Source: B73-G16 sp964611295
Lineage (GTDB): Bacteria > Desulfobacterota > B13-G15
DNA length: 47,602 nucleotides
Assembly: GCA_964611295.1 (NCBI GenBank)
Contig: CAZSWV010000011.1
Location: 1 to 47,602 of the forward strand
Reading direction: 5' to 3'
Made by a program: the position numbers and the translations under genes. Every line of letters starts with the position of its first letter. Positions within the stretch are counted from its first letter, which is position 1. Below the pieces are notes generated by a model. The model made no database searches. It was not told where the DNA came from and saw only the letters and a list, made by a program, of their open reading frames with translations. This document shows, piece by piece, positions 16,098-25,173 of the stretch.

Positions 16098-18956
16098 TTA
16101 CCAAGAGAAGTGGCAAATAGGTTCATAATCGCAAAACTGGCAGCTTTCCTCGTCTGTAGCCTTAAAGTAAAAGTCTGAGTACATGATGTGTTTCAGAAGG
16201 AAACCCAAAACCCTAGGTAAGCTTTCGCTAAGCCAATTGGCCCATGTTTCCACGTTGTTTTTGATTAACCTCTTTTCTCTCTCTTGTTCCTCGGTTTGGG
16301 ATCTAGAAAGGACCACGTATGCGGCATTTGTTAAAAAGAGGGCTTTTTTATTTCCACCCGAATAAAGGAATAGGTAGAGGGGCAATTGTAGATCTCGTAT
16401 TTTTCTCCTTATCAACGCCAATGACTCCCAATCCAAATCTTGAGGTAAAGGGCACTCTAAAAGGGATTTGATGGAGGGAGGATCTTTTACACTGCCGGTT
16501 TTGTAGTCCAAGATCATTATCTTGTCTCCCCTGCGGTCTATTCGGTCGATCTTTCCATAGAACTTCCATTCATAATCGAGCAACTTAAGCGTTAAAGTCA
16601 TTTCCTTTTCCAATGCAAGGATGTCAAAGGACCCTTTTTGATGTTCGAGGAACTCCTTTAGCCTGAACTTGACCGCTTCTTGGAGGAAAAAGCGCTTCTC
16701 TGGGCCAAGGCGGGAAAGGGGAGAGGAATCCAAGTGGCCGAGGAAGATCCTATAAAGAAGGTCTGGGTCATTGTCCTTCTTGGGGTTATATGTCTTCCCT
16801 ATGAAAGGCTTGAAGTAGTCTTCAAGGGTTCTGTGGAGGAGTTCTCCTAACAGGTCGCCTTCTACTTCCTCTACAACGGCCCTTGGGGGGTCCAATCCCA
16901 AGGTGTACTTGTAATAGAATTTAAGGGGACATTCCAAATAGGTGTTGAGCAAGGTTGCAGAAATCCCTTTGCCCTGTGAAAGGGAAAGGAGTGTGAGTTT
17001 TGCCCTTTCCTTTTCCTTGGGGATCCCTTCCTTTTTAGGGAAATGGGAAGGTGGTATGGAGAGAGGGATCCTCTCGATTTGACCGTCAAGGAGCTCGCGT
17101 CTTTTTCTTTCTTCTTCCCAAAGAAGCCTTTCGACAAAACGGCTGCGCGAAGCCTTTATTTCCAAATGCTTGCTCGTGGAGGCCACCGAGTTTTGCCAAA
17201 GCAGATATACTTCCCTTGAGGACTTCACCAACCTCTCAAAGTGATACCATATGATCTGTTCTTCCCTTTCCCTTTCAGGTAAGCCTAAAACTGGCCTAAG
17301 AGACGGGGGAAGGATGGGGTCATAACCCCTTTGAGAGGGGATGACGCCTTCGTTAAGCTGAAGGAAGATCACGCGGTCGAACTGAAGTAGCCTGCTTTCC
17401 AATAAGCCCATGACCTGGAGGTCGACCAAAGGTTCTCCTTCAAAGGGTATCCTCGTGCCGGAGACAAGGTACCTAAGGATCTGGAAGAGGAAGCGCCTTC
17501 TTATAGGTACCCTTTTTATAAGCAGGCCTTCTAAAACCGGTATGACCTTACTTTGGAAAAAGGAAAAGCCCGTATTTGCCAATAGGTCACTGCTTTCTTT
17601 TAACAAAGGATAAAGGAACTCCATTAGGGTTTTTAGCCCCCTTATTAGGTCATCCAGGGTTTCCACTTCCTCTAAGGGTTTGAGCACTTTATTGTGGATG
17701 CTGCCAATACAAGACAGAGCGTCCTTCGGATCATACCCTAATGCCTTTAGGGCTTCCCATTCGGAGGCTACGAGGGACTCAACCTCATATCGATCAAAAT
17801 ACGGCCCGAGCCTTTCGACTATCAGACGCTCCAAGAAATGAAAGAGGCCCTTTACGGGCTTTCCTCCAGGCGTATTTAAACTCCTTAAAAAAGGATGTCG
17901 CACAATTGAGAGGTAGTCTTTGTGATAATAGCCTTTTTTCCTATCGGATCCTTCAATAAGGCGTAATACTTGTTCTATGAACCCCCAGAAAGGAGTTTGG
18001 TCTAAAGGATACCCAAGGGTTATGTTCACTTCCATGTCTTCGGGTAGCTCTTCTACCAGCGGCAAGAGCAGAGAAGGTTCGACAAGTATTAAGGCCTGTT
18101 TGACATGCTCACCATCGGTGCGAAAGAGACTAAGGGCCTTTGAGATCTGCGAGTGTACGTCATAAGCTTCCACAAAGTGAAGGACGGTGTTCATCGGGGG
18201 GCTGTCCCACGCGTATTCCACTTCCGCTCCCCATTCCTTCTGCCACCTTTCCAAAAGGGGAGGCAAGGGTTTTGGGGCTTGCCATATGAACTGGGTCCCT
18301 TTTTCCCATAGACCTCTGAACAAAAGGTCCTCTGATCTTGTAAGCGCGTAAAAGCCCAAAGCAAAATGGGGTACGGTTTCATGAGGGAGGATTTCGACCT
18401 TTTGGGCTATTTCCTTCTTCCTCTTGGCAGGAGTTGTAAATCCGTTACGGTCAAGTAGCGCATTGTAAGTCCTCCATATGCTGTCCAACGCTTCAAAGAG
18501 CCGTTTAGCCTTTCGCGGTATACCTTCCAGATAGGACAAAGGTATAGGTTCAACCATTTCTTCAAATAACTCTTCGAAAAGCTCGGACAACTTCAACCCC
18601 CAAGGGAAAAAGGAATCGAAATCCCCTATCTCATCGAGCTTCGCCTCTTTTGCCGATAGATAGATAAGCCAGGCTTGGTCAATGGGCCTAAGGAGGCGTT
18701 TGGGTCTTTCCTCCATATAAAGCGAAAGTAATTGGACAAAATCCTCAAGGGAAAAGGCACGAGGCGGTACAAATGGCTTCTTTAAAACCGCCCTTAGTCC
18801 CTCTTTTAGGTAGAGTATAGGGCGCCGGTGCGGAAAAAGGACAAGCACATGCGTGAACAGTAAATCCCCTTCTTGGCGCGGAAATTTGATGAGTTCCCTA
18901 ATGAGATACTCTATTGCGTTTTTTTCGTAAGGTAAGACTTTTATAGGCTTCCTCAC
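16098..18956 (-). CDS. AddB/RecB-type PD-(D/E)XK nuclease with degenerate helicase part
   Basis: A 952-residue protein. The C-terminal third is a RecB-family nuclease: ECPLKFYYKYTLGL (first Fe-S Cys near residue 676), EVEGDLLGELLHRTLEDYF, IMILDYKTGS (catalytic Asp and Lys near 815), and a terminal CQFCDYEPIC trio completing a four-Cys [4Fe-4S] staple as in AddB. The N-terminal region is helicase-like but shows no GKT Walker A where one is expected (LVLFPHRRPILYLKEG), so it is probably an inactive-helicase scaffold for double-strand-break end processing. No AddA partner is in the window. The start is GTG, with a promoter 16 nt upstream. Confidence 0.82.
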   Translation of the reverse strand: MRKPIKVLPYEKNAIEYLIRELIKFPRQEGDLLFTHVLVLFPHRRPILYLKEGLRAVLKKPFVPPRAFSLEDFVQLLSLYMEERPKRLLRPIDQAWLIYLSAKEAKLDEIGDFDSFFPWGLKLSELFEELFEEMVEPIPLSYLEGIPRKAKRLFEALDSIWRTYNALLDRNGFTTPAKRKKEIAQKVEILPHETVPHFALGFYALTRSEDLLFRGLWEKGTQFIWQAPKPLPPLLERWQKEWGAEVEYAWDSPPMNTVLHFVEAYDVHSQISKALSLFRTDGEHVKQALILVEPSLLLPLVEELPEDMEVNITLGYPLDQTPFWGFIEQVLRLIEGSDRKKGYYHKDYLSIVRHPFLRSLNTPGGKPVKGLFHFLERLIVERLGPYFDRYEVESLVASEWEALKALGYDPKDALSCIGSIHNKVLKPLEEVETLDDLIRGLKTLMEFLYPLLKESSDLLANTGFSFFQSKVIPVLEGLLIKRVPIRRRFLFQILRYLVSGTRIPFEGEPLVDLQVMGLLESRLLQFDRVIFLQLNEGVIPSQRGYDPILPPSLRPVLGLPEREREEQIIWYHFERLVKSSREVYLLWQNSVASTSKHLEIKASRSRFVERLLWEEERKRRELLDGQIERIPLSIPPSHFPKKEGIPKEKERAKLTLLSLSQGKGISATLLNTYLECPLKFYYKYTLGLDPPRAVVEEVEGDLLGELLHRTLEDYFKPFIGKTYNPKKDNDPDLLYRIFLGHLDSSPLSRLGPEKRFFLQEAVKFRLKEFLEHQKGSFDILALEKEMTLTLKLLDYEWKFYGKIDRIDRRGDKIMILDYKTGSVKDPPSIKSLLECPLPQDLDWESLALIRRKIRDLQLPLYLFLYSGGNKKALFLTNAAYVVLSRSQTEEQEREKRLIKNNVETWANWLSESLPRVLGFLLKHIMYSDFYFKATDEESCQFCDYEPICHFSW

Positions 18957-18971
18957 CGCTTCTTCAAATAT

Positions 18972-18999
18972 GCTATAGTAAAAACAAAGGGTAGGTCAA
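18972..18999 (-). promoter_or_regulatory. Promoter of the AddB-like nuclease gene
   Basis: Minus strand: -35 TTGACC (18994-18999), 16-nt spacer, -10 TATAGC (18972-18977). The leader before the GTG at 18956 would be only about 10 nt and has just a weak GAAGAAG ribosome-binding site. Confidence 0.5.
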
Positions 19000-19026
19000 C
19001 GAATCAGAAGCCAAAAAGGGACCAAA

Positions 19027-19377
19027 ATGAGGATGTGGATGGTGGATCCAAAATTTATGTGTGATAAACACCTTTTAGGAGAACATTGTGAAATCCATAT
19101 GTTTATAGGGGCTATTAGAAAAGGCAAGCGTCTTGACGGTTTTATCAAAAATAACCTGTTAGAAATCGGATCCATTTACAACAGACATGACGAACTTGCT
19201 CAAGAGATGTTAAAAAGGGGATTTAAACATAATTCAATTTTGCCCAAGCTTGAAGGTTCTGACTTCAAATGTCTTCCGAAAGAACTTACGGAAGCGAAAA
19301 TAGACAGGAGAAAAGCCCTTCTGGACTTACTTAAACGCTGTAAATATTGCAGGGAAAGGTATAGTAAATTTCGATAA
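19027..19377 (+). CDS. Pyrimidine-dimer DNA glycosylase/endonuclease V-like protein (DenV family)
   Basis: A 116-residue protein of the T4 endonuclease V-like family. HLLGEHCEIHMFIGAIRKGKR corresponds to the HLMAEYRELPRVFGAVRK region of the T4 enzyme, including the catalytic Glu position (HCE). RHDELAQEMLKRGFKHNS corresponds to the DKLEFL...CLKRGFN stretch. Such enzymes excise UV-induced cyclobutane dimers by base flipping and beta-elimination. The N-terminus after Met is Arg rather than Thr, so the nucleophile may differ, as in the bacterial branch of the family. It is divergent from the nuclease gene, giving a small DNA-repair pair. Confidence 0.75.
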   Translation: MRMWMVDPKFMCDKHLLGEHCEIHMFIGAIRKGKRLDGFIKNNLLEIGSIYNRHDELAQEMLKRGFKHNSILPKLEGSDFKCLPKELTEAKIDRRKALLDLLKRCKYCRERYSKFR

Positions 19378-19496
19378 AGTTTGCGTCAAGAAAACACCTT
19401 TGAAGTCGCTTCGGTCATTGGTTATGAGTTACCCCTTGACGTAGATCCGTCTTTCTGAGAGGATAAAACTGGTAAAACAATGTTTAAAGGATTGAG

Positions 19497-20801
19497 ATGG
19501 ACGTATGTTACGTAAACGTTAAGGGGAAAAAGGAGTTTTTCGAACTCCCAGAAGGGTGGGATCTCATGGCCATGTTTGAGGCATCAAATCCTCCCCTTCT
19601 GAAAGGATTACAAAAGGCAGTGGCTTTGGCACTTGATGCACCGTTAGGGGTGGGGAAGATTGAGGAAATAGCCCGTCCTTGGATGAGGGTATGTGTGTTG
19701 TTTGACGATTTTGAGAGACAGACCCCAGTCGGTTTGGTTCTTCCGGAGTTGTTGAACAGGCTCAACAGGGCTGGGATTCCGGATGGGAGGGTAATAGGCG
19801 TTTGTGCTGTAGGGACACACAGGAGGCCCTCTGTTGAAGCCCTGGAACGGAAAATAGGTGCGGAGGCTTTTGAACGTTTGAGAGGGAGGCTTTTTGTCCA
19901 CGATCCTTTTTCAAAGGGGAACGTATTGGTGGGGAAGACCACGTGGGGTACTCCTGTGGAGGTTAGCCCTTATGTAGCTTTTTCAGATCTCGTGATCGGG
20001 ATAGGCACATGTCTTCCTCATCCCTGTGCCGGGTACAGTGGTGGACACAAAATCCTTATGCCTGGGGCTTGTTCTTACAGGACTGTATTCGAACATCACT
20101 TCACGTGGATGAGAAACCGGAGGGCAAGACTTGACCTAATCGAGGGAAATCCATTTTACGAAGAGATCGTGGAAATTGGCAAGTTATGTGGGCTTATCTT
20201 CAAGGTGGATTTTGTGCTCAACGAAAAGGGCAAGGTATTAAACATTTTTTGTGGTGATCCTCTCTTTGAACAGAAAGAAGCGATAAGGTATCTACGATCT
20301 AACTTCTCAGTAAGGGTTTCAGAACTTGCGGATGTGACAATTATTTCTTCCTACCCACTTGAAGAGGGTGTACAGGCTACAAAAGCCCTTTTAGTGGCGA
20401 GGCTTTGCACCAGGCCAAAAGGACATATAATCTGGGTATGTCCTCAGACAGATCCACAGAGCATGCAGTCCCTGGCAAAAGTCCTAAGGACCATTGAAGA
20501 TCCGGATGAATTCCACCGCGAGGCCTTAAAGCACGGCGTGCCCACTGGTATGGAGGGTTTGAGTGTTTCTTACGTTATGCAATTGGTATTCTTCAAAGAA
20601 CTTGTTAGGGATTATCGTGTTATATATGTAACTGACCCAGAAGCAAAAGAATTCGCTTACGATTTCGGATTCAAGGTATTTCAAACGCTTACAGACGCTT
20701 TGGAACACGTGAAAAAGGACCTGGATAGAGCCAAGGTATTGGTGTTTCCGTCAGGAGGAATCGTTATACCTTCATTTGGAAGTGAGGAGGCAACGCCATG
20801 A
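19497..20801 (+). CDS. LarA-family (DUF2088) nickel-pincer-type 2-hydroxyacid racemase homologue, first copy
   Basis: A 434-residue LarA homologue. DDFERQTP near residue 69, GTHRRPS near 105, and PHPCAGYSGGHKILMPG near 174 keep the key Arg, His and the SGGxK lysine that anchors the nickel-pincer nucleotide in lactate racemase; FEHHF follows. LarA homologues racemise or epimerise alpha-hydroxy acids. LarB/C/E cofactor genes are not in the window. AAGGA precedes the ATG. This is the first gene of the eight-gene operon ending at 29904 and overlaps the next by ATGA. It is divergent from the second copy at 28666-29904, so the two probably act on different substrates or stereoisomers. Confidence 0.85.
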   Translation: MDVCYVNVKGKKEFFELPEGWDLMAMFEASNPPLLKGLQKAVALALDAPLGVGKIEEIARPWMRVCVLFDDFERQTPVGLVLPELLNRLNRAGIPDGRVIGVCAVGTHRRPSVEALERKIGAEAFERLRGRLFVHDPFSKGNVLVGKTTWGTPVEVSPYVAFSDLVIGIGTCLPHPCAGYSGGHKILMPGACSYRTVFEHHFTWMRNRRARLDLIEGNPFYEEIVEIGKLCGLIFKVDFVLNEKGKVLNIFCGDPLFEQKEAIRYLRSNFSVRVSELADVTIISSYPLEEGVQATKALLVARLCTRPKGHIIWVCPQTDPQSMQSLAKVLRTIEDPDEFHREALKHGVPTGMEGLSVSYVMQLVFFKELVRDYRVIYVTDPEAKEFAYDFGFKVFQTLTDALEHVKKDLDRAKVLVFPSGGIVIPSFGSEEATP

Positions 20802-21772
20802 AGAATATCCTTGTGCTTATTATCATCGTTTTTTTACATGTAACGCTTTTTGGGCAATCAGAATTGGTACAACTTGAGTCGGTACTAAATAAGGCAATTA
20901 CCCGTATCCTTGCCGACCAAGATCTATCTGGAGGGTGGTCTAGGGTAAAGGACGAGTTCCCTGTAGAATCAGAGCCGACTAGTTGGGCTGTAAAAGTATT
21001 GGCGTTGAACAATGTGAAAACAGAGCAACTCAAAAAGGGCGTTCAGTTCATTCTAAACGACCAAAAACTTGACGGTAGCTGGAATAACAATACTGCTCAC
21101 ACGGCTTTTGCAGTTCTTGCTTTAAGAGAGGTAGGGTACGTGGGTGACGCCATAAGTAAAGCACTGCAATATTTTAAAAAGGTTCAACTGGAAAACGGTG
21201 GATTCTCAAGGATAGGTACAGAGGGTGATCCTTTATCCATCTATACTGCCGTGGTACTTTGTGCGTTAAAGGAAGCAAGTGTGGATGAAAACACACCGAT
21301 GGTAAAAAAGGCGATCGAGTGGCTGTTATCATGTCAGAATCAAGATGGGGGATTTGGGATGACCAGAGGTATCCCTTCTCTTGCAATTTGTACAGCATGG
21401 GCGATAAAGAGCCTAATGAGTTATGGCTATAAGCCAGGGGTCGATCCCATAAACAAAGCTATTCGATGGCTTTTGACCACACAAAAAGAATCGGGTGGTT
21501 TTTCTATGACGTCTCAAACTCATGAGGACCCTGAGGTTACCGCTTATGTAATCCTTGCTTTGAGTCCTGTAACTGAGTTAAAGGAAAGACTGCTACTTGC
21601 AGTGGATTACCTTAGCAAAGTACAAACCGAAGACGGTGCTTTTGTAAGTGATACACCTATTCAGTTCAAAAAAGTTCCCAAAAAAAACACACAAACTACA
21701 TGTTTTGTAGCATGGGCGTTGAGCGAGTTGCGGATTCGTTTGGGAAGCCTAAAAAGCAATCACGGTAAATAA
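20798..21772 (+). CDS. Secreted protein with prenyltransferase/squalene-oxidase-type repeats
   Basis: A 324-residue protein with a signal peptide (MKNILVLIIIVFLHVTLFG, cleaved before QSE). The mature part holds about six QW-like repeats: SGGWSR, LDGSWNN, ENGGFSR, QDGGFGM, ESGGFSM and EDGAFVS, each followed by a T-A-xx-xxAL helix. This predicts an alpha/alpha toroid as in squalene-hopene cyclases and prenyltransferase beta subunits, but only about 300 residues long, without a visible DxDD cyclase motif, and exported. An enzymatic terpene function is therefore unlikely; a periplasmic binding or scaffolding role is possible. It is translationally coupled to both neighbours in a 2-oxoacid-oxidation operon, which is unexpected. 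Confidence 0.8.
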   Translation: MKNILVLIIIVFLHVTLFGQSELVQLESVLNKAITRILADQDLSGGWSRVKDEFPVESEPTSWAVKVLALNNVKTEQLKKGVQFILNDQKLDGSWNNNTAHTAFAVLALREVGYVGDAISKALQYFKKVQLENGGFSRIGTEGDPLSIYTAVVLCALKEASVDENTPMVKKAIEWLLSCQNQDGGFGMTRGIPSLAICTAWAIKSLMSYGYKPGVDPINKAIRWLLTTQKESGGFSMTSQTHEDPEVTAYVILALSPVTELKERLLLAVDYLSKVQTEDGAFVSDTPIQFKKVPKKNTQTTCFVAWALSELRIRLGSLKSNHGK

Positions 21773-24700
21773 TGGTCATAAAACGGGTACTATTAGGAAA
21801 TGAAGCTATAGCGAGAGGTTTGCTGGAATCAGGATGCCAAATACTTACTTCCTATCCTGGAACACCTGCGACTGAGGTATTATCTGCGTTCAAAGCCTTT
21901 GCAGAGGAAGAAAAGATACATGTGTATGTAGAATGGTCAATCAATGAAAAAGTAGCATATGAAGTGGCACTTGCTGCAGCTATGTTGGGCAAGAGGGCAG
22001 CTGTTGCCATGAAACAGGTGGGAGTAAACGTAGCTAGTGATCCTTTGCTTAGCTCGATTTACACAGGTACAAAAGGTGGTTTTTTATTGATAGCCGCTGA
22101 CGATCCAGGCCCTCATAGTTCTCAAACCGAACAAGATTCACGATTGTGGGGGCTATTAGCGAAAATCCCTGTTCTTGACCCCTGTGATCCACAGGAAGCT
22201 AAGGAAATGGCAGTTTATGGCATTGAGCTTTCAGAGCGTTTTGAGATTCCCGTTATGTTACGACCTACCCTAAGGGTCTGTCATGCGCGACAGAGTGTGA
22301 CTTTAGGACCTATTTCGCATTCTAGGCGAGAGGCTTCTTTTGAGAAAAATCCGAGTCGATGGGCAGCTACACCCGCGGAGCGGTATCAGCTCCACAAGTT
22401 GCTTAATTCGAAAGCAGAGGAAATTGTAAAAGAATTTGAAAACGATAGGAGGTTTAATTTCATCTTGTTGGGGAATCAACGATTAAAAAAATTGAGAAAG
22501 AGTTTTAAGTTAGGTGTCATATGTAGTGGACCTGTGTGGGGTTCGATCACTGAAATAACTGCCGAACTAAATGTAGGACACGAGATACCAGTTCTCAAAT
22601 TAGGTACTCTCATACCTTTTCCGAAGTTTTTAGTGAAACAATTCGTGGAAAAATGCGAAAAGGTTTTGGTGCTGGAAGAACCAGACAGCCTTATAGAACT
22701 ACTTATAGGAAATGACGATAAGATTATCGGGAGGTCAAACCATTATGTACCTACGGAAGGAGAGCTGAGTCCAGAAGTAATAGAATCAACCCTTTTGAAA
22801 GTTTTAAAGGCAAGAGGAATCAAGTTGCCAGAAAAACGAACGAAACCAAGAAAGCATATGATTTTCAACATCAAAGAACGGCCTCCGGTTTTATGTCCTG
22901 GATGTCCGCATAGAGCGAGTTTCTACGCTATAAAATGTGTATTTCCTAATGCAATTTACAGTAGTGATATAGGGTGTTACACGCTTGGCAAAAGGCAAAG
23001 TGCTGTAGATATAGTTCTCAACATGGGAGCTTCTATAGGAATAGCTTCAGGTATTTCTAATATTTACGATGGTAAAAATGATGTTATGGTTGTAGTTACT
23101 ATAGGAGATTCGACTTTTTACCATTCGGGCATCCCTGCACTTTTGAATGCTGTCCATACCAATAAATCCTTTGTAGTGGTGGTCCTAGATAACCAGACCA
23201 CAGCTATGACCGGTTTTCAGCCAACGCTAGCTAGTGAGACTTTGGCAGATGATTCGAAAGGGAAACCTTTGTCGTTAGAGAATATTATACAAGCATGTGG
23301 GATTGAATTTCTAAAGGTGGTAGACCCTTATAATCTTGAATCTATGATCGCTGCCTTATGGGAATCTCGATTTTACTTAGAACAGCGCAAAAGTATACCT
23401 GTAGTTATTGCTCGCCATCAATGTGTGCAACTTCAGCGAACTGATATCAGGTGTAAATCTAGGATTGAAGTTAAAAATAAATTTGATTTACTCGAAACAG
23501 AAAAAAGCAAATATGCACCTCAGTTTCAAACAAAAATACCTCCTTGTAACGAAAACTGTCCTATAGGGATTGATATTGAGAGGATTTTGTGGTTTCTTGC
23601 AAAAGGCAAACATAACGAGGCGATTGCTTTGTTGTTGAAAAGTAACCCTTTACCTGCTGTGTGTGGACGTGTGTGTTTTCATCCATGTGAAGAAGCATGT
23701 AATAGGCGATTGTTTGACGAACCGGTGAAGATACAATGGGTAGAAAGGTTCTTGGGTGACCGGGCCACAGAAGACCACCTTCCTCGCATAGCGCCTTTTA
23801 CTGGTTACAGAATAGCTGTAGTGGGCTCAGGCCCCGCTGGGCTTAGTTGTGCCTATGCGTTAAGGCTACTCGGACACAAGGTCGAGATATTTGAAGCAAT
23901 GGCAGAACCCGGAGGGATTTTGCGCTATGGCATACCGCCTTACAGGTTACCCAAAGAGGTTTTGCGCCGTGAAATTCAAAGGATAATGTCTCTAGGCATA
24001 ACCATTCATACAGGCGTTAGCGTAGGGAAGGATATGCCTTTTGAAAGATTATTGGATTTTGATGCTATTTTTTTAGCTACAGGAGCTCAAAAAGCAAGAT
24101 GTGCGAACATAGAAGGGGAAGGATTAAAAGGAGTATGGAACGGTTTGGAAGTGTTAAAGATGATAAACGAAGGAAGAAGGCTTTCTTTTGGCCATAGGAT
24201 AGTCGTTATAGGTGGTGGGAACACTGCGATTGATGTCTCGCGTTCTCTCAAAAGGCTTGGATACGATCCTTTATTGGTTTACAGGAGAAGGAAAGAGAAC
24301 ATGCCAGCTCATCCAGCGGAGGTAGAGCAAGCAGAATTGGAAGGAGTAAAGATGCTTTTTTGCTTCATACCTTTGGAAATTATCGGAGAAGAAAAAGTTA
24401 CAAAGATTCGTTTAGGGAAAACTGCACTTGATCGTGAAGGAGAAGAACTACATTACATTCCAGGTTCTGAATTTGAGATGGAAGTTGACACGGTTGTGAT
24501 GGCTATAGGTGAAGACCCGGATTTCGAAATACCTTCATGGTTTAAAGAAAATCCCAAGGTATTTTGGGGTGGGGATCTAGTAAATGTAAAAAGAACAGTA
24601 GCTAATGCAATCGCTTCTGGAATGCGTGTTGCTCAACAGATTCACGATTTTTTGACATGTGAGAAAAGGATACCACCAACTAAAACTATCCAATCGCCTG

Positions 24701-25173
24701 TTGCGCTTAAAGAAATAAAGACCTATATGTTCTCTAAGTTAAAGGCAACTCAGGCAAAAAGGCTTCCTCCTCATTTAGCAACTAAAAGTTTCAACGAGAT
24801 ATACAGTACTATATCTGAAGAAGATGCTTTAAAAGAAGCTAAGGATCGTTGTTTCCATTGCGGAAACTGTACTGCGTGTGATTTTTGCTTGGTTTCATGT
24901 CCTAATAACGCAATCTTAAAAAAGACTGACAAGTACGAAGTTGATTTAAACCGTTGTACACTGTGTAGAGTATGTGCAGAGGTATGTCCGCGTTCAGTAA
25001 TAGATATGCCATTAGTTGGCTCGTGTGTAAAGTGCAAACACTGTATCAATATTTTAAGTTGTCCCTCTCTAGTATTTGTTAACGAAAAAGTTTATATTGA
25101 CCAAGATACATGCGTAGGTTGTAATTTGTGCGTTTATGTATGCAAACAGGGAGCAATACAGGAGGTTAAGTGA
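21772..25173 (+). CDS. Indolepyruvate:ferredoxin oxidoreductase alpha subunit (IorA) with an inserted GltD/NfnB-like flavoprotein module
   Basis: An 1133-residue protein; ordinary IorA has about 600. Residues 1-575 are IorA: LTSYPGTPATEV at the start, CPGCPHRASFY near 375, the thiamine-diphosphate GDS near 445 and DNQTTAMTG near 472. Residues 585-1080 are a GltD-like module: CNENCPIG and CGRVCFHPCEEAC (590-643), FAD site GSGPAGLS near 683, NAD(P) site GGGNTAID near 812, then CFHCGNCTACDFC and CTLCRVCAEVCP. The last 50 residues (CVKCKHCINILSCP ... CVGCNLCVYVC) match the native IorA ferredoxin tail, so the flavin module sits inside IorA. It would oxidise aryl-pyruvates or related 2-oxoacids to acyl-CoA and link electrons to NAD(P)H. 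IorB follows. Confidence 0.9.
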   Translation: MVIKRVLLGNEAIARGLLESGCQILTSYPGTPATEVLSAFKAFAEEEKIHVYVEWSINEKVAYEVALAAAMLGKRAAVAMKQVGVNVASDPLLSSIYTGTKGGFLLIAADDPGPHSSQTEQDSRLWGLLAKIPVLDPCDPQEAKEMAVYGIELSERFEIPVMLRPTLRVCHARQSVTLGPISHSRREASFEKNPSRWAATPAERYQLHKLLNSKAEEIVKEFENDRRFNFILLGNQRLKKLRKSFKLGVICSGPVWGSITEITAELNVGHEIPVLKLGTLIPFPKFLVKQFVEKCEKVLVLEEPDSLIELLIGNDDKIIGRSNHYVPTEGELSPEVIESTLLKVLKARGIKLPEKRTKPRKHMIFNIKERPPVLCPGCPHRASFYAIKCVFPNAIYSSDIGCYTLGKRQSAVDIVLNMGASIGIASGISNIYDGKNDVMVVVTIGDSTFYHSGIPALLNAVHTNKSFVVVVLDNQTTAMTGFQPTLASETLADDSKGKPLSLENIIQACGIEFLKVVDPYNLESMIAALWESRFYLEQRKSIPVVIARHQCVQLQRTDIRCKSRIEVKNKFDLLETEKSKYAPQFQTKIPPCNENCPIGIDIERILWFLAKGKHNEAIALLLKSNPLPAVCGRVCFHPCEEACNRRLFDEPVKIQWVERFLGDRATEDHLPRIAPFTGYRIAVVGSGPAGLSCAYALRLLGHKVEIFEAMAEPGGILRYGIPPYRLPKEVLRREIQRIMSLGITIHTGVSVGKDMPFERLLDFDAIFLATGAQKARCANIEGEGLKGVWNGLEVLKMINEGRRLSFGHRIVVIGGGNTAIDVSRSLKRLGYDPLLVYRRRKENMPAHPAEVEQAELEGVKMLFCFIPLEIIGEEKVTKIRLGKTALDREGEELHYIPGSEFEMEVDTVVMAIGEDPDFEIPSWFKENPKVFWGGDLVNVKRTVANAIASGMRVAQQIHDFLTCEKRIPPTKTIQSPVALKEIKTYMFSKLKATQAKRLPPHLATKSFNEIYSTISEEDALKEAKDRCFHCGNCTACDFCLVSCPNNAILKKTDKYEVDLNRCTLCRVCAEVCPRSVIDMPLVGSCVKCKHCINILSCPSLVFVNEKVYIDQDTCVGCNLCVYVCKQGAIQEVK

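Noticed and set aside
19436..19467. Promoter for the eight-gene operon (TTGACG near 19436)
   Set aside because: No acceptable -10 at 16-18 nt; left unannotated.
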